The notes beneath the pieces were generated by a model. The model was given only the letters and a program-made list of their open reading frames with translations, did no database searches and was not told the DNA's origin. A program made the position numbers and the translations under genes. Below, one piece after another: positions 16,372 to 26,197 of a DNA stretch of 64,000 bases (positions within the stretch are counted from its first letter, which is position 1; each line of letters starts with the position of its first letter). The DNA is taken from the NCBI GenBank assembly GCA_963755635.1, contig CAVWKS010000036.1, positions 62,001 through 126,000 of the forward strand, read 5' to 3'. This stretch comes from AC-32 sp963755635. GTDB taxonomy: Bacteria; Actinomycetota; Thermoleophilia; Gaiellales; Gaiellaceae.

Positions 16372-17681
16372 CAGGCCTCGACGCGCTCGATCGAGGCGCC
16401 GAGCGCGCGCAGGCGCTCGTCGATCCGCTCGTAGCCGCGGTCGATCTCGGCGATGTTCCCGATCGTCGACGTCCCCTCGGCGCAGAGCGCCGCGAGCAGC
16501 ATCGCCATCCCGGCGCGGATGTCTGGGCTGAACAGCTGCTGCCCGTAGAGCCGCGCCGGCCCGGTCACAACGGCCCGGTGCGGGTCACAGAGGATGATCC
16601 GCGCCCCCATCGAGACGAGCTTGTCGACGAAGAACAGGCGGCTCTCGAACATCTTCTCGAAGATCAGGACAGTCCCCCGCGCCTGCGTGGCGACGATCAG
16701 TGCGATCGAGGTCAGGTCCGCCGGGAAGGCCGGCCACGGCCCGTCCTCGATCTTCGGGATCTGCCCGCCGAGGTCGTCCTTGACCAGCAGCTCCTGGCCG
16801 GGTGGGACGCGGACGCTCGTGCCGTCGAGCTCCACCCGCACCCCGAGCCGCTCGAAGGTCGGCAGGATCCCGACCAGGTCCTTCGGCTCGACCTCCTCGA
16901 TCGTGATGTCGCCGCCCGTGATCGCCGCGAGGCCGATGAAGCTGCCGACCTCGATGTGCTCCGGGCCGACGCGCCACTCGCCGCCGGCGAGCGACTGCAC
17001 GCCGCGCACCTTCAGCACGTTCGACTCGATCCCCTCGATGTCGGCGCCGAGCGAGACGAGGAAGCGGCAGAGATCCTGGATGTGCGGCTCGCAGGCCGCG
17101 TTGCCGATCACGGTCTCGCCCGGAGTGAGGGACGCCGCCATCACGATGTTCTCGGTGGCCATCACGCTGGCCTCGTCGAGGAAGATGTGCTTGCCGCGCA
17201 GCCCGTCCGTCCGCAGCTCGAAGCGCTCGCCGATGTCGACCTCGGCCCCGAGCTCGGCGAACGCGTGAATGTGCGGGTCGAGCCGGCGCCGGCCGATCAC
17301 GTCGCCACCGGGCGGCGGGACGCTCGCACGCCCGTAGCGCGCGAGCAGCGGGCCGGCGAGCAGGAACGACGCGCGGATCCGGCTGGCGAGCAGTGCGTCG
17401 AGCTCGAACGACGACAGGTCGCCGGCGTTCACGCGCACCTCGTGCTCGCCCGTCCACTCGACCTCGCCCCCGAGCTGCGCGATCAGCGCCATCATCGTCT
17501 CGACGTCGCGGATGCGCGGCACGTTGTGCAGCACGACCGGCTCGCTCGTCAGCAGGCACGCGGCGAGGATCGGCAGGGCGCCGTTCTTGTTCCCGGTCGT
17601 CCGCACCCGCCCGCTCAGCGGCTGGCCGCCCTGGATCACGAAGGACTCGGCGAGCGAGTCTCTGACGAGGGTCTGCGCCAC
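16371..17681 (-). CDS. murA: UDP-N-acetylglucosamine 1-carboxyvinyltransferase with Asp in place of active Cys
   Basis: Transfers enolpyruvate from PEP to UDP-GlcNAc, the first step of peptidoglycan precursor synthesis. The 436-residue product has the EPT fold with GNKNGALPILAACLL (residues 30-44) and the closing block ERIDERLRALGA. The flexible loop reads GGDVIGRRRLD, so Asp127 stands where E. coli has Cys115. Natural Asp variants, as in M. tuberculosis, are active but not alkylated by fosfomycin, so intrinsic fosfomycin resistance is expected. The GTG start is 9 nt after a TACGAT box in the promoter shared with the HD gene. Confidence 0.93.
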   Translation of the reverse strand: MAQTLVRDSLAESFVIQGGQPLSGRVRTTGNKNGALPILAACLLTSEPVVLHNVPRIRDVETMMALIAQLGGEVEWTGEHEVRVNAGDLSSFELDALLASRIRASFLLAGPLLARYGRASVPPPGGDVIGRRRLDPHIHAFAELGAEVDIGERFELRTDGLRGKHIFLDEASVMATENIVMAASLTPGETVIGNAACEPHIQDLCRFLVSLGADIEGIESNVLKVRGVQSLAGGEWRVGPEHIEVGSFIGLAAITGGDITIEEVEPKDLVGILPTFERLGVRVELDGTSVRVPPGQELLVKDDLGGQIPKIEDGPWPAFPADLTSIALIVATQARGTVLIFEKMFESRLFFVDKLVSMGARIILCDPHRAVVTGPARLYGQQLFSPDIRAGMAMLLAALCAEGTSTIGNIAEIDRGYERIDERLRALGASIERVEA

Positions 17682-17689
17682 GAGGTCGC

Positions 17690-17696
17690 TATCGTA
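17690..17696. promoter_or_regulatory. Shared symmetric -10 box TATCGTA for murA and the HD-domain gene
   Basis: Only 23 bp separate the divergent starts. TATCGTA reads TATCGT on the plus strand and TACGAT on the minus strand. Each lies 9 nt from its start codon (TTG 17705 and GTG 17681). It sits in the centre of a palindrome CGCTA-TCG-TAGCG. Both transcripts would be leaderless and the two polymerases would compete for one element. Confidence 0.55.
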
Positions 17697-17704
17697 GCGC
17701 CGCC

Positions 17705-18280
17705 TTGGACGTGACCCGCGACCGTGCCTGGGAGACCCTCACGCGCTACACGCAGAGCGAAGCGCTGCGCCGCCACGCGCTCGCCGTCGAGGCCGCCGTC
17801 GGCGCCTATGCCGTCCGTTTCGGCGAGGACGACCAGCTCTGGCGGGCGACCGCGCTGCTGCACGACTTCGACTACGAGATGCACCCCACGCTCGACCAGC
17901 ACCCGCAGGACGGCGCGCCGATCCTGCGCGAGGAGGGCTGGCCCGACGAGGTCGTCGACGGGGTCCTCTCGCACGCGTCGCACCTCGGCCTGCCGCGCGA
18001 CACGCCTCTGAAGAAGACGCTCTTCGCCTGCGACGAGCTGGCGGGCTTCATCCACGCCTGCGGGCTCGTGCGGCCGGACGGGATCGAGACGCTCGAGCCG
18101 CGCTCGGTCAAGAAGAAGCTGAAGCAGCCCTCGTTCGCGGCCGGGGTCAACCGGCAGGACGTCTACGAGGGCGCCGAGGAGCTCGGGATCGAGCTGGACG
18201 AGCACATCGCCTTCGTGATCGACGCGATGCGGCCGATCGCGCCGGAGCTCGGGCTACGGACCGGCGCCGAGAGCGGTTAG
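17705..18280 (+). CDS. HD-domain hydrolase
   Basis: Metal-dependent phosphohydrolase of the HD superfamily, size and layout of the HDIG/YfbR-like group; substrate not predictable. The 191-residue protein has RRHALAVEAAV (His24), LLHDFDYE (His53-Asp54) and LSHASHLGLP with a further His. The TTG at 17705 is used because it sits 9 nt after the shared promoter box; a GTG at 17711 is the alternative. It ends 27 bp inside the convergent aminotransferase gene. Confidence 0.82.
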   Translation: MDVTRDRAWETLTRYTQSEALRRHALAVEAAVGAYAVRFGEDDQLWRATALLHDFDYEMHPTLDQHPQDGAPILREEGWPDEVVDGVLSHASHLGLPRDTPLKKTLFACDELAGFIHACGLVRPDGIETLEPRSVKKKLKQPSFAAGVNRQDVYEGAEELGIELDEHIAFVIDAMRPIAPELGLRTGAESG

Positions 18281-19345
18281 CAGCCGGTCGAGATCTTCGT
18301 CGGTCGTCCACCAGCCGCAGGAGACGCGGATCCAGCCCTCGGCCGGGATGTCGCGGACGACGACTCCCTGGTCGTAGAGCCGGCGGACGAGCTCGGCGGA
18401 GTCCTCTTCGGCGCGGAACGTGACGAGCGTCGCGGGCTCGCCGGCGGTGACGACCTCGAAGCGCTCGGCCAGCAGGTCGCGGCAGCGGCCGGCGGTTGCA
18501 GCCGCCTGCTCGAAACGACCCTCCGGCTGCAGGTCGAGAGCCGCGCGTAGGCCCGCGAGCGCTGCCGGCGGCGCCCAGCCGGGATCGAAGCGGAGCGCAC
18601 CGGGCCGCGGAGTGAACTCGCCCTCGTAGTCGTAGCTCGCCTGCGAGAGGTAGCTCGGGGCGGCGAGGGCCAGCGACTCCGGCTCGGCGACGGTCAGGCC
18701 ACCGGTCGAGTCGGGGCCGCAGAGCCACTTCTGGCCCGAGAAGGCGTAGTAGTCGAACTGCGACGCGTCGACCGGGATCGCGCCCACCGACTGCGCGCCG
18801 TCGACGAGCACGGGCAGCCCCGTGGCCTCCTTCAGCTCCGCGACCGGGAAGCGGTTGCCGCTCATCCAGCAGACGTGCGAGAGCGCGAGCAGCCTGGTCC
18901 GCGGTGTCACCTCCTGCACGAGCACGTCGAGCGCCTGGTCGGGCGGAAGCTCCCGCACCCGCGCGATGCGCACGCGCGCCTCCGAGACCGCGAGGGCGCC
19001 AAGTAGGCCGAAGTGCTCGCCGTCCGTGGTGACAACCTCGTCCTCGGGCCCGAGCCCGAGCCCCGCCACGACGATGTTGCAGCCGTTCGTGGTCGACGTC
19101 GCGAGCGCGAAGTTCTCCGGGTCGACGTTGACGAGCGCCGCCAGCCGGGCGCGCACCTCGTCGCGCAGGGCTCCCGCGCCCTCGAAGTACGACGGCCCGC
19201 CCCGGCCGAGCTCGAGCGCCGTCCGCTCCTGCTCCGCGACGGCCTCCGCGGTTGCCCGGGAGAGCGGCCCGTTCGTGCCCGCATTCAGATAGGCGAACCG
19301 CTCGAAGACCGGGAACTGCGCGCGCCCCTCCTCGACGGTGGTCAC
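18254..19345 (-). CDS. Class V PLP-dependent aminotransferase (cysteine desulfurase/isopenicillin epimerase-like)
   Basis: A 363-residue fold type I PLP enzyme. It has AYLNAGTNGPLS (substrate region, residues 18-29), STTNGCN (phosphate contacts), VDGAQSVGAI with the cofactor Asp182 and Gln185, and the Schiff-base lysine Lys206 in FSGQKWLCGP. There is no desulfurase-type catalytic Cys loop that I can recognise, so sulfur transfer is uncertain. The GTG start overlaps the stop of the upstream EEP gene (GTGA), and the two are probably co-transcribed. Confidence 0.88.
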   Translation of the reverse strand: MTTVEEGRAQFPVFERFAYLNAGTNGPLSRATAEAVAEQERTALELGRGGPSYFEGAGALRDEVRARLAALVNVDPENFALATSTTNGCNIVVAGLGLGPEDEVVTTDGEHFGLLGALAVSEARVRIARVRELPPDQALDVLVQEVTPRTRLLALSHVCWMSGNRFPVAELKEATGLPVLVDGAQSVGAIPVDASQFDYYAFSGQKWLCGPDSTGGLTVAEPESLALAAPSYLSQASYDYEGEFTPRPGALRFDPGWAPPAALAGLRAALDLQPEGRFEQAAATAGRCRDLLAERFEVVTAGEPATLVTFRAEEDSAELVRRLYDQGVVVRDIPAEGWIRVSCGWWTTDEDLDRLLTALGAGP

Positions 19346-20135
19346 TCGATCGTCCTCTCTACCGGCGCGTGATCGGAGAGGAGGCGTCCTCCGACGCGAC
19401 GCCGCTCCTCGGGCCACCGTTGCGGGGGGCCCGCTCGAGCGCCCCTGACGAGGATCTGGTCGAGGCCCGCGATCGGCTTGTCGAACCCCCACTCCGGGCC
19501 CGCGAAGCTCGGCGAGCGTCGCCGAGGTCTCACGGATCACGTTGAGGTCGCCGGCGAAGACCAGCACGTCATCCGGCTCCGCGAAGGCATCCACGAACGT
19601 GGCCGCCCGGAGGAGCTCCGCGTCCTGGCAGCGGCGGTCCCGGACGCTCGAGGCGTGCAGGTTCGCGATCGTCAGCAAGCGGCCCCCGGCATCGACGCGA
19701 ACAGCGTGGCAGACCCGCCGTTCCTTCGCCCACGCGAGCCGGGCGGGCCACGACAACCCGAGCCGCCCGGCCTGCGCGCTCCGGAACGCGGGCGGGTTGA
19801 GCACGATCGAGTCGGTCGTGAGCAGGCGCAGGCCGCGGCCGAGCAGGATCGCGTTCGCTTGGCCGGTCAGCGCGGAGCGCAGCAGCCCGCGATGGACGGC
19901 GGTCACGGCTCCGCCGAGCCGCGGCGTGTCCGAGCATCGGCCGCGCCGCGACGGCGCCGAGGGTGGGCATGCCGCTCCAGTCCTGGAGACGAGGCAGCGC
20001 CCAGACCGGAACCTCCTGCAGGCAGAGCACGTCCGGCTCGTCAGCGCTCGCCAGCCGCACCATCTCGCCGAGGAAGGTGCGCCGCTCGGGCGGAACTGCG
20101 TTGCCGTGGAAGACGTTCCAGGTGCGGATCAGCAC
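19342..20135 (-). CDS. Endonuclease/exonuclease/phosphatase-family protein, broken by two +1 frameshifts
   Basis: Metal-dependent phosphodiesterase fold (DNase I-like). Three frames carry the family blocks in order: RTWNVFHGN and DVLCLQEVPVW; LTGQANAILL and VFAGDLNV; and GFDKPIAGLDQILV with LLSDHAPVE at the end. The first break is near 19919-19925 and the second near 19495-19503. Removing a single base at each restores one protein of about 263 residues. Both errors are in GC-rich runs, so the gene is probably intact in the organism. GTG 20135 is 8 nt after a TAGAGT box. Substrate unknown. Confidence 0.78.
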
Positions 20136-20142
20136 GGCGCAC

Positions 20143-20149
20143 TACTCTA
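20143..20149. promoter_or_regulatory. Shared symmetric -10 box TACTCTA for the EEP and 20156 genes
   Basis: The divergent start codons are 20 bp apart. TACTCTA gives TACTCT on the plus strand, 7 nt before GTG 20156, and TAGAGT on the minus strand, 8 nt before GTG 20135. Both transcripts are predicted leaderless. Confidence 0.55.
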
Positions 20150-20155
20150 GGTCGC

Positions 20156-20467
20156 GTGTTCCGCCGACAGCGGTTCGCGGACGTGATCTCGCGGCAGCTC
20201 GACCTCTTCGAGCGCGAATCGGCAGAGCTGATCCGTGACTGCGAGACCGCCGAGGAGGCGTACGACCGGGCCGAGCGGGACGAGGCCGAGGAGCGCTACG
20301 GCGACTACCAGGATCTCGTCGAGACCGGCACGGAGATCCTCGCCGACCTGCGCGACCACTTCGCGGCGACGCTCGGCGAGGAGGCCGCGGATCAGTACGA
20401 AGCGGAGTTCAACCGCGCGGTTCGCACGCGCCTGCCGCGCTTCGGCCTCGAGATCGAGAACCGCTAG
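20156..20467 (+). CDS. Small acidic helical protein of unknown function
   Basis: A 103-residue product with no family I recognise. It is highly charged and predicted almost entirely helical, with Glu/Asp-rich stretches such as AEEAYDRAERDEAEERYGDY and a C-terminal FNRAVRTRLPRFGLEIENR. No signal peptide or membrane segment. The GTG start is set by the leaderless promoter box 7 nt upstream. Its stop overlaps the stop of the convergent membrane protein gene by 3 bp. Confidence 0.72.
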   Translation: MFRRQRFADVISRQLDLFERESAELIRDCETAEEAYDRAERDEAEERYGDYQDLVETGTEILADLRDHFAATLGEEAADQYEAEFNRAVRTRLPRFGLEIENR

Positions 20468-20943
20468 AACCCAGCTGCGAAGCCGCCGATGATCGCGCCG
20501 TAGACGACGTGCGCGACGATGCTCACGATCGCAGTCCGCCGCCCGTAGTTCGCGAGCAGAAAGCCGGGCGGCTCGAGGATCGGCGTCTCCTCCGCGTCGC
20601 TCCACGCCGAACCCATCCGCGGGTGCACCGCCGGCAGGATCCCGTTCACGAGGACGCCGCCGGAGAACATCGCGTGCACGAGGCCCAGGGCCGCGCCGAA
20701 CGCCCACCCCGCATGCCCGACCGCGCGGAAGATCGCGTAGTAGACGAGTGCGAAGACGAGGCCGTTGAAGAAGTGGACGCCGTAGCCGATCGCACTTGCG
20801 CGCCCGCGCGAGTCGCTGAACATCGTCCCGAGCAGAAGCGGGATGTCCATGCGCGTCCAGCCGGCGGCCTGCGCGATGCGGAGCGTGCTGGTGAGCACTA
20901 CGGTGCCGACCACCGCGCCGGCGAGGGCTCCCCAGATCGTCAC
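20464..20943 (-). CDS. Integral membrane protein, unknown function
   Basis: A 159-residue protein with about four hydrophobic segments: WGALAGAVVGTVVLTSTLRI near the N-terminus, then FNGLVFALVYYAIFRAVG, WAFGAALGLVHAMFSGGVLV and a C-terminal AIVSIVAHVVYGAIIGGFAA. HFFNG and GLVHAMFSGG may be conserved sites. Its GTG overlaps the stop of the GH15 gene (GTGA), so it is co-translated with it, but no link to sugar metabolism is visible. Family not identified. Confidence 0.75.
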   Translation of the reverse strand: MTIWGALAGAVVGTVVLTSTLRIAQAAGWTRMDIPLLLGTMFSDSRGRASAIGYGVHFFNGLVFALVYYAIFRAVGHAGWAFGAALGLVHAMFSGGVLVNGILPAVHPRMGSAWSDAEETPILEPPGFLLANYGRRTAIVSIVAHVVYGAIIGGFAAGF

Positions 20944-22742
20944 CGCTGCTCCTTCTCCGCATCGGCGATCGAGATCGCGGCGTTCACCAGCGCGAGGTGC
21001 GTCAGGGCCTGCGGGAAGTTGCCGAGGAAGTCGCCGTTGGACGGGTCGATCTCCTCGGAGTAGAGCCCGACGTCGTTCGCCAAGCCGGTCAGCTCGTCCA
21101 TCAGCGAGCGCGCCTCGTCGAGCCGGCCCTGGCGGGCGAAGGTGTCGACGAGCCAGAACGAGCAGGTGAGAAACGCGCCCTCGCTGCCCGGGACGCCGTC
21201 CTCGCCGAGGTATCGGTAGACGTACGGCCCGGTGCGCAGCTCGCGCTCGATCGCCGCGACGGTGCCCTTGAGCCGCTCGCGCGCCGGACTGTCGTAGGCG
21301 AGGATCGCGAGCGTCAGCAGGCTCGCGTCGAGCTCCCGCATGTCCGGTGCGCGCACGTAGGTCTGCCGCTCCTCGTCCCAGCCGTTCACGTCGACGAAGT
21401 CGCGGATCTCCTCGGAAGCCGCGCGCCAGCGCTCGGAACGGTCGGGGATCACGCCGCGCTCCGCGAGAGCACAGGCTCGCTCGAGCGCGATGCAGCAGAG
21501 CGCCTTCGACTGGATGAAGTGCGTCGCCTCCGCGCGCACCTCCCAGATGCCGGAGTCGGGGTCGCTCCAGTGCTCCGTCACGTAGTCGGCGATCCTGGCG
21601 ACATCCCGGCCGGTCTCGCCGTCGAGGTGGCCGACCTCCTGGACGTAGACCCAGATCGACTCGAGCACGGCGCCGTAGACGTCGAGCTGCACCTGGTCGG
21701 CGGCGCCGTTGCCGACGCGCACCGGCGACGAGCCGCGGTAGCCCTCGAGGTTCTCGAGGTCGTGCTCCTTCGTGTGCGTCGAGCCGTCGACCTTGTAGAG
21801 GATCTGCAGGCGCGGCTGCGTCAGGCGGGACGCGTGCATGAGCCACCAGAAGAAGGCGTGGGCCTCGTCGTCGAGGCCGAGGCGGATCATGGCGTCGAGC
21901 GTCCAGCTCGCATCGCGCAGCCAGGTGAAGCGGTAGTCCCAGTTGCGGCTGCCGCCGATCCACTCGGGCAGGGCCGCGGTCGGCGCGGCGACGATCGCGC
22001 CGGAGGGTGCGAAGACGAGGAGCTTGAGCGTCAGCGCGCTGCGCACGACCGCGTCGCGCCAGGGGCCGTCGTACTCGATTCGGTCGGCCCACTCCGGCCA
22101 GAAGCGCGCGGTTCGCTCGAGCCTTCCCTCCGCGTCGTTGCGGCCGGGGAAGACGACCGGCTGCTCGTTGGCCACGGCAAGGGTGAGCAGGGCCGTTTGT
22201 CCGGCTGCGAGCTCGAGCTGCGCGCCGATCTCGCCCGCGTTCTTCTCCGGCTCGCCGGCTTCCCAGACGCTCAGCGCGATCGCGTCTCGGCCGCACTCCG
22301 CGAACCACCGCCCCGCGCGCCGGGAGATCCGCGGCGGGCGTTCGCCGTACTCGAAGCGCGGCTCGAACGACCAGCGGAGCGAGACGGTTCCGCTCAAGCC
22401 CTCGAGCTTGCGGGTCAGCTCTCTGAAGGGCGAGAGGTGGCCGTCGTCGGTCAGCGTCATCGCATCGGTCACGCGGACGCTTCCAGCCGCGGTCGTGAAC
22501 GTGGTCTCGAGCACGGTCGAGTTCGGCTGGTAGCGGCGCTCCACCTCGTAGTCGGTGGTCGGCTCGAGCTGGAACGAGCCGCCCTTGCGCGCGTCGAGGA
22601 TTCGCGAGAAGACCGCCGGCGAGTCGACGTTCGGGAGGCAGAGCCAGTCGATCGACCCGTCCTTCGCGACGAGCGCGGTCGTGCGTCCGTCGCCGATCAG
22701 CGCGTAGTCGCGGATCGGTGCGTAGCCGTCGGTTCGTCGCAC
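20940..22742 (-). CDS. Glycoside hydrolase family 15 protein (glucoamylase/trehalase-like)
   Basis: Inverting alpha-glucosidase family that releases glucose from maltodextrins or trehalose; cytoplasmic, since no signal peptide is visible. About 600 residues: an N-terminal beta domain starting IRDYALIGDGRTTALVAKDG, then the (alpha/alpha)6 barrel with GGSRNWDYRFTWLRDASWTL. The probable general acid Glu is in DSGIWEVRAE and the probable base in LYSEEIDPSNGDF. The GTG at 22742 is preferred to an open extension of 41 Gly/Arg/Pro-rich codons, because a CAGAAT box lies 6 nt before it. Confidence 0.88.
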   Translation of the reverse strand: MRRTDGYAPIRDYALIGDGRTTALVAKDGSIDWLCLPNVDSPAVFSRILDARKGGSFQLEPTTDYEVERRYQPNSTVLETTFTTAAGSVRVTDAMTLTDDGHLSPFRELTRKLEGLSGTVSLRWSFEPRFEYGERPPRISRRAGRWFAECGRDAIALSVWEAGEPEKNAGEIGAQLELAAGQTALLTLAVANEQPVVFPGRNDAEGRLERTARFWPEWADRIEYDGPWRDAVVRSALTLKLLVFAPSGAIVAAPTAALPEWIGGSRNWDYRFTWLRDASWTLDAMIRLGLDDEAHAFFWWLMHASRLTQPRLQILYKVDGSTHTKEHDLENLEGYRGSSPVRVGNGAADQVQLDVYGAVLESIWVYVQEVGHLDGETGRDVARIADYVTEHWSDPDSGIWEVRAEATHFIQSKALCCIALERACALAERGVIPDRSERWRAASEEIRDFVDVNGWDEERQTYVRAPDMRELDASLLTLAILAYDSPARERLKGTVAAIERELRTGPYVYRYLGEDGVPGSEGAFLTCSFWLVDTFARQGRLDEARSLMDELTGLANDVGLYSEEIDPSNGDFLGNFPQALTHLALVNAAISIADAEKEQR

Positions 22743-22849
22743 GGGAGGATTCTGCCCGCCGCCAAACCCGCCGGCGCCCCGAGGACCCGCTCCGGCCGTG
22801 GGCCGTACCGCTCCGCCGGGGCGGTGGGGCCGCTGTGGAGCAATCGACC

Positions 22850-22949
22850 CACAATCGGCACGCACCGGTCACAGACACGTGCGCCGCCCCCCGGTACCGT
22901 CGACCGCGAGGGAGGCGGGTCAAGAGCCCCACCCAATTACTGGGTGGGG
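22850..22949. repeat. Dispersed intergenic element, copy A
   Basis: Between dnaE2 and the GH15 gene. It contains CACAATCGGCAC (22850-22861), then CCGGTACCGTC (22891-22901), then a CCCCACCCA hairpin (22927-22949). The same three blocks occur in the opposite orientation at 56427-56512, with 29 and 28 nt between the first two blocks. The remaining 22743-22849 holds no gene that I can support. Confidence 0.5.
22927..22949 (-). terminator. Hairpin downstream of dnaE2
   Basis: A perfect 9-bp GC-rich stem (CCCCACCCA with TGGGTGGGG) and a 5-nt loop ATTAC lie 32-54 nt after the dnaE2 stop. There is no U-run, so it would be a stem-only terminator or simply part of the intergenic element. Confidence 0.45.
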
Positions 22950-22980
22950 GCTGGAAGTCTTCTGCGCGGCGGCAGGTTTC

Positions 22981-25900
22981 TCAGCGATGGCCGAAGTGGT
23001 GGGCGGCCGGCAGGGAGCCGAAGACGTCCGCATCGTCCGCGCGGCGGCGGGCGAGGGGGCCTAGCGACTCGAGCTCACGGACGACGACGTTGCGGTTGCG
23101 GCCAAGCCGCTCGAACTTGCCGCGGGCCAGAAGCAGAGGCTCCGCGCGGACGAGCGGACGGAAGCGCTCGTACACAGCCGGCGGGACGATCAGGTTGATC
23201 TGGCCGAACTCGTCCTCGAGCAGCATGAAGACGACACCGTTCGCGGTGGCCGGGCGCTGCCGCGCGACCGCCATCCCCGCGACCACAACCTGCCCGCCGG
23301 AGGGCCGGCCTTGCAGCTCCCGGCTCGACAGCGTCCCGTCCGGCAGGTGCGGCCGCAGGAGCGCGAGCGGATGCACGTCGACGGAGAGGCTCGTCGTGCG
23401 GTAGTCGGCAAGCATCCGCTCCCAGGCCGACTGCTCCCGCAGCGCCGGTGTCGCGGCCGTGGGATCGAGCGGCAGGGCGAGCTGCCGCTCCTCTCCCGCA
23501 CTGCCCGGGACACTCTGGGAGCGCGGGGCCAGCCCGAGCTCCCAGAAGAGCTCTCGCCGCCCGCCGCCGAACGAGTCGCAGGCGCCCGACGCGACGAGCG
23601 CCTCCAGCCTCGGGCGGTCGAGCCCGCTCCGCTGCGCCAGCTCGCGCACTCCGCCAAACGGGCCGGCACGCGCCCGCTCCCCCACCAGCGCCTCGGCCTC
23701 CTCCTCGCCGAGCGAGTGGACGTACTCGAGCCCGATCCGGACCGCCTCTTCCTCCAGCGCGCACTTCGCCCCGCTGCGGTTCACGTCCGGTGAGCGAACC
23801 TCCACCCCGCGCCGCTGCGCGTCTCGCACGAGCGACGCCGGCGGATAGAAGCCCATCGGCTGCGCGTTCAGCAGCGCGCACAGGAACTCGCGCGGATAGT
23901 GGTGCCGCAGCCACGCCGACTGGTACGCGAGCAGCCCGAACGCGGCCGCGTGCGATTTCGGAAAGCCGAACGCCGCGAAGCCGTTCAGCTTGAGAAAGAC
24001 GTGCTCGGCCGTCTCGCGGTCGACGCCGCGACCCAATGCGCCCTCGACGAAGCGCTCGCGGAACGCCTCGACCGCCTCCTTGCTGCGCTTGCGACTCATC
24101 GCCCGGCGCAGGCCCTCCGCCTCGCCGACCGAGAAGCCCGCCAGCGCGATCGCGACCGCGAGCACCTGGTCCTGGAACACCACGACCCCGAGCGTGTCGC
24201 GCAGCGGCTCGGCGAGCAGCGGGTGGTCGTACGGCGGCTCGAACTCCGGGTTCTCGCGCAGGCGCTGGCGGTTCTCGATGTACGGGTGGACGGCGCCGCC
24301 CTGGATCGGGCCCGGGCGGACGAGCGCGACTTGCACCGTGAGGTCGTCGAGGTTCTCGGGCAGGGTGCGCAGCAGCGACTGCATCTGCGCCCGGCTCTCG
24401 ATCTGGAAGACCCCAACGGTGTCCGCGCGCTGGATCTCCCCGTACACAGCCCGGTCGTCGAGCGGGATCCGCGAGAGGTCGATCGTCTCGCCGGATGCGA
24501 GCGCGATCTGCTCGACGCAGTCCTCGACGGCCGACAACATCCCCAGGCCGAGCAGGTCGATCTTGAGGAAGCCGGCGTCCGCGCACGAGTCCTTGTCCCA
24601 CTGGCAGAGCTGGCGCCCGGCCATCGCCGCGGGCTGGACCGGGACGAGTTCGATCAGCGGCCGCGTCGAGATCACCATCCCGCCCGGGTGCTGCGAGATG
24701 TGCCGCGGCAGGCCGCCGAGCTCGCCGCAGAGCCGCGCGAAGGCGCGCCAGCGCGGCGAGGCCAGCTTCGTCTCCGCGTCCGGGAGCTTCGCGAGCTCTT
24801 CGCCGACGCGGTACGGGTTGCCGTCGGTCAGGCGGGCGAGCCGCTCGAGCTCTGCGAAGGGCAGGCCGAGCGCCTTGCCGACGTCGCGGATCGCGCCGCG
24901 CGCATGGTAGGTCGAGAAGCTCGCGACCAGCGCCGAATGCTCGCGGCCGTAGCGCTCGCAGACTGCGACGATCAGCTTCTCGCGGATGTCGCGCGGGAAG
25001 TCGAGGTCGATGTCCGGCACCGAGACGAGCTCACGGTTGAGGAAACGGCCGAGCGACAGGCCCGCCCGCACCGGATCGACGTGCGAGAGCCCGGTCAGGT
25101 AGCAGACGATCGAGCCGACCGAGCTGCCGCGGCCGCGTCCGGGCGGCAGCACGTTGCGCGCCGCCGAGTCGCCGCGCACCTCGCGCGCGCACTCACGCGC
25201 CAGCTCGAGCACTTCCCAGTGGAGGAGGAAGAAGCCGGCGAGGCCGAGCTCGCCGATCAGGGCCAGCTCCTCGTCGAGCCGCGCCCGCGCCTTGCGCTTG
25301 TGGCCGTTGGCAGAGCCGTAGCGCTCGGCGAACGCGCGGTCGCAGACGCGCCTGAGCTGCTCGATCGCCGGCTCGCCGGTATCGGAGAAGTCGGGATAGC
25401 GGTAGCCGAGGTCCTCGGTCAGGTCGAACTCGAGGCGCTCGGCGAGCTCGCCCGCCCGGGCGACGGCGTCGCGGTCGAGCGGGAAGCGCTCCTCGGCCTC
25501 GTCCGGCGCGAGCAGGACGCTCTCGTGGTTGCCGCGTCGCTCCTCTTCGCAGCCGTCGAGCGACGTGCAGCAGCGGACAGCGACGAGCACGTCCTGCAGC
25601 TCGGCTCGCCGAGGGTGGTGCGCGTGCGCGTCGCCCGTCGCGACCGTGTGGACGCCGAGTGTCTCGGCGAGCTCACGCAGAGCCGCGTTGCGCCGCTCGT
25701 CGCCCCGCTCGTAGGGACGCTGCAGCTCGACGAAGAACCGCTCCGGCCCGAACGCGCGTGCGAGCGCGGCGGCGCCGTTCGGGTGCCGAACCGCCAGGCC
25801 GAGCCGCGCGCAGCCGGAGAGGCACACGAGGCCGTCGTTCAGCTCGGCCAGCAGCGTCGCATCGAGCGCAGGCGGCAAAGGCTCCGCTCCTTCCTTCGGC

Positions 25901-26197
25901 CTCGTGTGTGCGTGCGCGGCGGTGAGGAGCCGGCAGAGGTTGGCGTACCCCGCCGCCGTCTCGACCAGCAGCGTCACGTGCGAGCCGTCGCTCGAGCGTC
26001 ACCTCCGCGCCGGTGATCGGGCGCACGCCGAACGCTTTCGCCGCGTGCGCGAACTCGAGCGAGCCGTAGAGCCCGTCGTGGTCGGTCAGCGCAAGCGCGT
26101 CATAGCCGAGCTCTGCGGCCCGCGCCGCCAGCTCCTCGGGCAGCGAGGCGCCGTCCAGGAAGGAATACGCTGAGTGCGCGTGCAGCTCGACGAACAC
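22981..26197 (-). CDS. dnaE2: Error-prone DNA polymerase III alpha subunit (DnaE2/ImuC), with a +1 frameshift
   Basis: C-family polymerase for translesion synthesis. The N-terminal frame has the PHP domain start VELHAHSAYSFLDGAS and ALTDHDGLYG. The main frame has DIDLDFPRDIREKL (catalytic Asp region), GRGSSVGSIVCYLTGLSHVDP, HISQHPGGMVIS and the OB-fold near the C-terminus. The frames join near 25989-25992; dropping one C gives EVTLEDGSHVTLLVETAAGY, as in DnaE2 proteins. Restored length is about 1,071 residues. Starts at GTG 26197 and overlaps the divergent bicupin gene's 5' end by 18 bp. No LexA box seen at its own start, unlike imuB. Confidence 0.92.
26166..26171 (+). promoter_or_regulatory. 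-10 box TACGCT for the bicupin gene, inside dnaE2
   Basis: TACGCT on the plus strand lies inside the dnaE2 coding region and ends 8 nt before GTG 26180. This favours that codon over the GTG at 26174, which is only 2 nt from the box. Confidence 0.45.
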
